DNA from: Candidatus Stackebrandtia faecavium
GTDB lineage: Bacteria > Actinomycetota > Actinomycetes > Mycobacteriales > Micromonosporaceae
DNA: 50,991 nt
Direction of reading: 5' to 3'
Assembly (NCBI GenBank): GCA_019112895.1
Contig: DXIM01000010.1
Location: forward strand, 1-50,991
Position 1 is the first letter of the stretch. Each line of letters starts with the position of its first letter. Below the pieces are notes generated by a model, which saw only the letters and a list, made by a program, of their open reading frames with translations, searched no databases and had not been told where the DNA came from. Positions 46,408-50,991 of this stretch are shown in pieces. Made by a program: the position numbers and the translations under genes.

Positions 46408-47503
46408 TGCTGGCCGCGAGCGACTCGGTCCGATCGATCGTCGCCGAAGCCACCACCATGTCGCCCGCTGCGTCCGGTCGGTACACGACCATCGCCTGAC
46501 CGGCCGCGACGCCCTTGGCGGCCTCATGCAGCCGCGCCGACAGCACGCCGTCCTCACAGGTCACTGTGGCGGGGTAAACCTCGCCGTGGGCGCGCAACTG
46601 CACGTCGCAGTCGAACGGGCCGTGCTGCGCTTCGCCGTCCGACCAGACCGGTTCGGTTCCGTGCACCACGTTCACCTCGAGGGCTTCGCGCGGACCCACT
46701 GTGACGGTGTTGTCGACCGGAGTGATCGACAGGACATAACGCGGTTTGCCGTCCGCGGCCGGGCGTTGCAAGCCCAAGCCGTGACGCTGACCGACCGTGT
46801 ACTGGTGCGAGCCGTTGTGCGACCCCAGCACCTCGCCGCTGTCGGCGTCCACGATGTCTCCCGGTTTCTCGCCGAGCTGACGGTTCAAGAACCCGCGCGT
46901 GTCACCGTCCGCGATGAAGCAGATGTCGTGGCTGTCGGGCTTGTCCGCGACCGCCAAGTCGCGCCGCGCCGCTTCCTCGCGGACCTCGTCCTTACTGCTG
47001 TCTCCCAACGGGAACACCGCGCGGTCGAGCTGGTCCCTGCGCAGCACGGCCAATACGTACGACTGGTCCTTGCCCATGTCGACGCTGCGACGCAACTCGC
47101 CATCGCGCAGGCGCGCGTGGTGTCCTGTCACGACCTTGTCGAAGCCCAACGCGACCGCGCGATCCAAGACCGCCGAGAATTTGATCTTCTCGTTGCAGCG
47201 CAGGCACGGGTTCGGAGTGCGGCCCGCCGCGTATTCGGCGACGAAATCGTCGACCACGTCTTCGCGGAAACGTTCGGCCATGTCCCAGACATAAAACGGG
47301 ATCCCGATGACGTCCGCGGCGCGGCGCGCGTCCCGCGAATCCTCCAGGGTGCAGCAACCGCGCGCCCCGGATCGGAACGTCTGCGGGTTCGACGATAGGG
47401 CCAGGTGCACGCCGGTCACGTCATATCCCGCGTCGACGGCGCGCGCCGCGGCCACGGCCGAATCCACGCCGCCTGACATGGCAGCCAATACTCGCAAAGT
47501 CAC
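46400..47503 (-). CDS. mnmA: tRNA-specific 2-thiouridylase
   Basis: A 367-residue ATP pyrophosphatase that installs the 2-thio group at U34 of tRNA Lys, Glu and Gln. The PP-loop is [12 protein letters not shown] (8-19). The catalytic cysteine pair is C103 in [12 protein letters not shown] and C195 in DICFIADGD. Sulfur is relayed from a cysteine desulfurase, here encoded 34 bp upstream. The GTG start at 47503 has TACGCT and six bases upstream, so it may also have its own leaderless promoter within the operon. It overlaps the MetE-like gene by 8 bp. Confidence 0.96.
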   Translation of the reverse strand: MTLRVLAAMSGGVDSAVAAARAVDAGYDVTGVHLALSSNPQTFRSGARGCCTLEDSRDARRAADVIGIPFYVWDMAERFREDVVDDFVAEYAAGRTPNPCLRCNEKIKFSAVLDRAVALGFDKVVTGHHARLRDGELRRSVDMGKDQSYVLAVLRRDQLDRAVFPLGDSSKDEVREEAARRDLAVADKPDSHDICFIADGDTRGFLNRQLGEKPGDIVDADSGEVLGSHNGSHQYTVGQRHGLGLQRPAADGKPRYVLSITPVDNTVTVGPREALEVNVVHGTEPVWSDGEAQHGPFDCDVQLRAHGEVYPATVTCEDGVLSARLHEAAKGVAAGQAMVVYRPDAAGDMVVASATIDRTESLAASNA

Positions 47504-47537
47504 CGGTCAAGCGTAACGGTCGCTGGTGAGGCCGCAT

Positions 47538-48725
47538 CTATGCCCCACCACTGCCTGCGGGTAACGACAATCCGGCCGCCTGCGCGCGTGCGACCGCCTG
47601 CGGCAGAGCATCCAGCAACGCATCGACATCGGCTGCGGTCGAACTGTACCCCAAGGAGAAACGCAACGACGAACGCGCACGCTCCTCACTGGCACCCATC
47701 GCCAACAGCACGTGCGACGGCTGCGACACGCCTGCCGAGCAGGCCGAACCGGTAGCGCATTCGACTCCGGCCGCATCGAGCACGAGCAACAGCGCATCGC
47801 CTTCGCATCCCGGGAAGGAGAAGTGAATATTTCCGGGTAGGCGGTCGTCCGGATCGCCGTTGAGCACGGCGCTGGGCACGACCTCGCGTACCCGCCGGAT
47901 CAGGTCGTCGCGCAGTGCCCGCATCCGCTCCGCGGTCTTGTCCATCGAATCGATGGACTCCGTCACGGCCGCTGCAAAAGCCGCGATGCCCGCGACATCG
48001 ATGGTCCCTGAACGCACCTCGCGTTCCTGACCGCCGCCGTGCAGCACCGGCGTGCACGCTGCATCCCGACTCAATAGCAGTGCGCCGACACCCATTGGGC
48101 CGCCGAGTTTATGGCCGGACACGGACAGCGCTGTCAACCGCGAAGCCTCGAAGTCGATGGGCACGCTGCCCGCCGCCTGTACGGCATCCGAATGGCACGG
48201 GACGCCCGCGTTCACGCATGCCGCTGCGATTTCGGGTACGGGCGCGATCGTCCCGACCTCGTTGTTGGCCCACATGACGGTCGTCACCGCGGTCTCGTCA
48301 CCGTGTTCCTCCAGGGCCGAGACCACGTCGGCGGGACTGATGTGCCCCATGGCGTCGACGGGCAGCCACGAGATCCGCGCGCCCTCGTGTTCCTGCAGCC
48401 AATGGACCACGTCCAAAACGGCGTGATGTTCGGTACCGGAAACGAGAATCCGGTTCTTGCGTTCGTCGGTTCGCCGCGCGCCCCAAAACAAGCCCTTGAT
48501 CGCGAGGTTGTCGCTCTCGGTGCCGCCGCTGGTGAAGACGACTTCGCTCGGGGAGGCGCCCAAACGCTCGGCGATCTGCTCACGCGACTCCTCGACGAGA
48601 CGCCTCGCCGCCCGGCCCGAAGCGTGCAACGAGGACGCGTTTCCGAGACGGCCGCTTGCATTCACGTAGGCTTCGCGCGCAACCGCCAGCATCTCGGTGG
48701 TCGCGGCATGATCGAGATAAGTCAT
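47538..48725 (-). CDS. Cysteine desulfurase (NifS/IscS family)
   Basis: A 395-residue PLP enzyme that removes sulfur from cysteine as an enzyme-bound persulfide. The Schiff-base lysine is K206 in SGHKLGGP and the nucleophilic cysteine C329 in ATGSACSAG; the N-terminal YLDHAATTEM and HxVLD region are typical of group I enzymes. No iscU/fdx genes are adjacent; instead mnmA follows, so its main job is probably tRNA thiolation. AGGACGG precedes the ATG at 48725. A strong terminator separates it from bioY upstream. Confidence 0.95.
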   Translation of the reverse strand: MTYLDHAATTEMLAVAREAYVNASGRLGNASSLHASGRAARRLVEESREQIAERLGASPSEVVFTSGGTESDNLAIKGLFWGARRTDERKNRILVSGTEHHAVLDVVHWLQEHEGARISWLPVDAMGHISPADVVSALEEHGDETAVTTVMWANNEVGTIAPVPEIAAACVNAGVPCHSDAVQAAGSVPIDFEASRLTALSVSGHKLGGPMGVGALLLSRDAACTPVLHGGGQEREVRSGTIDVAGIAAFAAAVTESIDSMDKTAERMRALRDDLIRRVREVVPSAVLNGDPDDRLPGNIHFSFPGCEGDALLLVLDAAGVECATGSACSAGVSQPSHVLLAMGASEERARSSLRFSLGYSSTAADVDALLDALPQAVARAQAAGLSLPAGSGGA

Positions 48726-48797
48726 AACCGTCCTAGCCTATGCGGTGCCCGTATGACGACATATTCCAGTTAGCGCGCTGGTCTTCGCCACACGAAA

Positions 48798-48830
48798 CGG
48801 CCCCAGCGGTGTGTGAGCCCGCTGGGGCCG
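48798..48830 (-). terminator. Intrinsic terminator downstream of bioY
   Basis: CGGCCCCAGCGG (48798-48809) and CCGCTGGGGCCG (48819-48830) form a perfect 12-bp stem with a 9-nt loop. On the minus strand it is followed by TTTCGTG. It lies 18 bp after the bioY stop and 70 bp before the cysteine desulfurase start. Confidence 0.8.
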
Positions 48831-48848
48831 CGATAGCAGTGTCGTGTC

Positions 48849-49448
48849 CTAGCGCCGGAACTTGCCGACCAGGGCCCAGGCACCCGGCAACGCGATCGCG
48901 GCGATCGCGAGCTTGATGAGGTCGGTCACGACGAACACGCCAGCACCGCTGACGAGCGCCGCCTGCCAGGGCATTCCCGTGGACAACGCCAAGTACGGCA
49001 CGCCTACCGCGTAGATGCAGGCGCTACCGGCGATCATGGCCAGGACCGTACGGCCCGCCGTCCTGTCTGCACCGCGGCGCGCCAACTTCCCCACCACGAC
49101 CGCGGCCAGCACGAAACCGAGGACATAGCCCAGCGTCGGTACTGCACCGTGAGCACCCTCGGTGAACCACGGCACTCCCGCCATGCCGGCGACGAGATAC
49201 ACGCCCATCGACGCCGCGGCACGGGCCGGGCCGTAGGCGGCGCTCACGAGCAGCACGGTCAACGTGGTGAGCACGAACGGCACCGGCGAGATGGCTGGGA
49301 TCGCGATGGCGACCTGGGCCGATGCACCGGTCGCGATCGCGCCGCCGAGGATCAGGGCGGCATCGCGCACCCACGCAGCGGTGCGCGCGCCGGGGATCAG
49401 GTCCGCAAGCACGAAATTGGGTTGCATGGTCGCAGCTGGTGTCGCCAT
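48849..49448 (-). CDS. bioY: Biotin transporter substrate-binding (S) component
   Basis: A 199-residue membrane protein with six predicted helices, the substrate-capture component of a biotin ECF transporter. Family features include the segment [42 protein letters not shown] and [20 protein letters not shown]. No bioM/bioN (ATPase and T component) follow, so it either works alone or uses a shared energising module. ATG 49448 has a near-perfect AAGGAG ribosome-binding site; the frame extends further upstream but without conservation. A terminator follows it. Confidence 0.93.
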   Translation of the reverse strand: MATPAATMQPNFVLADLIPGARTAAWVRDAALILGGAIATGASAQVAIAIPAISPVPFVLTTLTVLLVSAAYGPARAAASMGVYLVAGMAGVPWFTEGAHGAVPTLGYVLGFVLAAVVVGKLARRGADRTAGRTVLAMIAGSACIYAVGVPYLALSTGMPWQAALVSGAGVFVVTDLIKLAIAAIALPGAWALVGKFRR

Positions 49449-49516
49449 GGACGGCTCCTTAAGGACTCTTGGGCCACTGGCCACAAAGTGGAGGGGGACC
49501 GTCGAACGATACCGCA

Positions 49517-49549
49517 ATGAGGCGCCGATCAAAGTGATCGACGCCTCAT
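49517..49549 (-). terminator. Terminator hairpin downstream of etfA
   Basis: ATGAGGCG/CGCCTCAT and CGATCA/TGATCG form one continuous stem of about 15 bp with a 3-nt loop. On the minus strand the single interruption is a G-U wobble, on the plus strand a C-A mismatch, so it suits minus-strand transcripts leaving etfA. There is no U-tract. Confidence 0.55.
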
Positions 49550-49604
49550 GGTTTCGCAGTAGACATGCCTTGCGGCCGGTCAATACCGGCTGCCGCCATG
49601 TCGG

Positions 49605-50549
49605 CTATCCGCGCTTTTTGATCTCTTCTTCGGCTTGCGGCAGAACCTTGAACAGGTCGCCCACGACGCCGAAGTCGGCGATTTCGAAGATCGGGGCCGC
49701 GTCGTCCTTGTTGACGGCCACGATCGTCTTCGAGGTCTGCATGCCGGCACGGTGCTGGATGGCGCCCGAGATCCCTGCCGCCACATACAGTTGCGGAGAC
49801 ACGGTCGAACCTGTCTGCCCAACCTGGAATTTGTGCGGATAGAACCCGGAATCGGTCGCGGCGCGCGAGGCACCGACAGCGCCACCGAGCAGGTCCGCAA
49901 AGCTTTCGATCACGGAGAACTGTTCGGCCGAACCGACCCCGCGGCCACCCGACACGACCACCGTGGCGTCGGTCAGTTCGGGACGGTCACCCTTGGGCTC
50001 GACCACACGCTCGGTAACCTCCACAAGCTTGGCGGCGTCCGACAGCTCCACCTCGACAGCGACCTGCTCCGGCGTTGTCGGCTGCGGCGACGGCGTCAGC
50101 GAGTTCGGCTTCACCGTGACCAGCGGTATTCCCTTAGTGACCTTGGAGGTCACCACTGTGGCACCGGCGAAGACCCCTTGGGTCGCGGTGCCATCGGCGG
50201 CGAGTGCCGACACATCGGTCAGCACGCCGTTGTCGAGGGCGACGGCCACCCGTCCGGCAATCTCCTTGCCTTCCTGGGTGCTGGGCAGCAGCACAGCCGC
50301 CGGCGAATGCTCCTTGATGAGCTTCGCCAACACCTCGGCGTGGGGGGCCACCAGGTGGGTGTCGATCTCGGGGCTTTCTGCGGCGTACACCTTCGAGGCA
50401 CCGTATTCGCCCAGGCTACTGGCGATGGCCTCGGCGGCACCAGGGGCGCCCATCACGACCGCGGACACGTCGCCGAGGTCGCGCGCCATGGTGAGCATTT
50501 CGTGCGTGAGTTTGTTCGCGCCCGTAGCGACGACGAAAACTTCAGTCAT
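49605..50549 (-). CDS. etfA: Electron transfer flavoprotein alpha subunit
   Basis: A 314-residue FAD-binding subunit of the ETF heterodimer, which takes electrons from acyl-CoA and related dehydrogenases. The FAD-binding domain is recognisable from [39 protein letters not shown] through [25 protein letters not shown] to [22 protein letters not shown]. It starts 16 bp after etfB. The right neighbour encodes the beta subunit, so the pair is a standard etfBA operon. Confidence 0.96.
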   Translation of the reverse strand: MTEVFVVATGANKLTHEMLTMARDLGDVSAVVMGAPGAAEAIASSLGEYGASKVYAAESPEIDTHLVAPHAEVLAKLIKEHSPAAVLLPSTQEGKEIAGRVAVALDNGVLTDVSALAADGTATQGVFAGATVVTSKVTKGIPLVTVKPNSLTPSPQPTTPEQVAVEVELSDAAKLVEVTERVVEPKGDRPELTDATVVVSGGRGVGSAEQFSVIESFADLLGGAVGASRAATDSGFYPHKFQVGQTGSTVSPQLYVAAGISGAIQHRAGMQTSKTIVAVNKDDAAPIFEIADFGVVGDLFKVLPQAEEEIKKRG

Positions 50550-50565
50550 GTCTGTTTCTCCTTCG

Positions 50566-50991
50566 CTACACGAACTTCTGGGATGCCAGGTAGTTGGCGA
50601 GTTCTGTGCCGCCTTCGCCTTCGTCGGTCACGCGCACGCCCGCTTCGCGCGGCGGACGCGGCTGCGCATCGACGACCTGGCTTGTGGCGGCGCCGGCACC
50701 GACTTCGCTTGCGTCAACGCCGATGTCGGAGAGGCTCTTGACTTCGATCGGCTTGCGCTTGGCGGACATGATGCCCTTGAGCGACGGGTAGCGCGGCTGG
50801 TTCATCGAGTCCCACACCGAAACGATGGCGGGCTTGGCTGCGGCCAGTTTTTCGTACCCGTCTTCGGTCTGGCGCTCCACGAGGACCTTGTCGCCGTCGA
50901 TGCTCATCTCGCGAGCACCCGTCAGCGCTGCCACACCAAGGCGCGCGCTGAGCATGTGCGGCATGGATTGAACCCCGCCGTCTGTCGACTC
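50566..50991 (-). CDS. etfB: Electron transfer flavoprotein beta subunit (partial, runs off right edge)
   Basis: The C-terminal 141 codons of etfB are present. The reading frame is open to the window edge, and the codons before the first in-frame ATG read ESTDGGVQS, followed by MPHMLSARLG, the well-known EtfB signature region; the true start lies outside the window. The C-terminus ends YLASQKFV. EtfB binds AMP and docks with dehydrogenases, and it is translated just before etfA. Confidence 0.95.
   Translation of the reverse strand, partial: ESTDGGVQSMPHMLSARLGVAALTGAREMSIDGDKVLVERQTEDGYEKLAAAKPAIVSVWDSMNQPRYPSLKGIMSAKRKPIEVKSLSDIGVDASEVGAGAATSQVVDAQPRPPREAGVRVTDEGEGGTELANYLASQKFV

Overview
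The window is about 51 kb of high-GC, tightly packed bacterial chromosome. It is most likely from an actinomycete. Pointers are actinobacterial-style families (GatCAB amidotransferase, a thiol hydroquinone reductase of the kind paired with mycothiol, NAD-dependent LigA with an extra insert, an alkyltransferase-like protein), frequent GTG starts, 4-bp ATGA/GTGA overlaps, and several TANNNT-N6/7-RTG promoters typical of leaderless transcripts. The order ilvE-leuB-serA-ilvC-ilvN-ilvB with a GGDEF/EAL gene beside ilvB, then gatB-gatA-gatC, a second GGDEF/EAL gene, ligA, a MetE-like gene, mnmA, cysteine desulfurase and etfAB resembles, from memory, the order in Streptomyces and Micromonospora/Glycomyces relatives. 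Family-level placement is a guess. I saw no rRNA, tRNA, CRISPR array, insertion sequence or prophage.

Left part (1-11.7 kb): the end of a glycine-betaine/proline ABC transporter operon; an MgtC-like membrane protein; an ATL-methyltransferase pair; a PrsW-type membrane protease with a membrane-anchored partner; ilvE and leuB; then an ABC exporter operon with its own small HTH regulator and palindromic promoter, and a mycothiol/glutathione-type hydroquinone reductase.

Middle (11.7-27 kb): serA; a TetR-regulated DHA2 drug exporter divergent from a PIG-L deacetylase; an unrecognised two-gene unit (16.7-18.5 kb); the ilvBNC operon on the minus strand; a PAS-GGDEF-EAL protein; and ilvD. The ilvB leader carries a clear transcription attenuator: a short leader ORF ending Val-Val-Val-Leu-Ile-stop followed by an intrinsic terminator. 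Together ilvB, N, C, D, E and leuB cover most of branched-chain amino acid synthesis.

Right part (27-51 kb): an amino-acid permease; a cassette of a 47-residue peptide ORF, an ABC exporter and an S26 signal-peptidase-like protease, all on the minus strand and preceded by an Asp-box repeat protein and a MoaD/ThiS-like protein; a PH-domain protein; a 2-hydroxyacid dehydrogenase divergent from a sorbosone-dehydrogenase-like lipoprotein and a membrane metallophosphoesterase; the gatCAB operon; a second GGDEF-EAL protein; ligA; a MetE-like protein, mnmA and cysteine desulfurase (tRNA thiolation set); bioY; and etfA with partial etfB.

The most noteworthy items are the peptide/exporter/protease cassette, which I cannot match to a described system, and the ilvB attenuator with a probable leaderless leader peptide.
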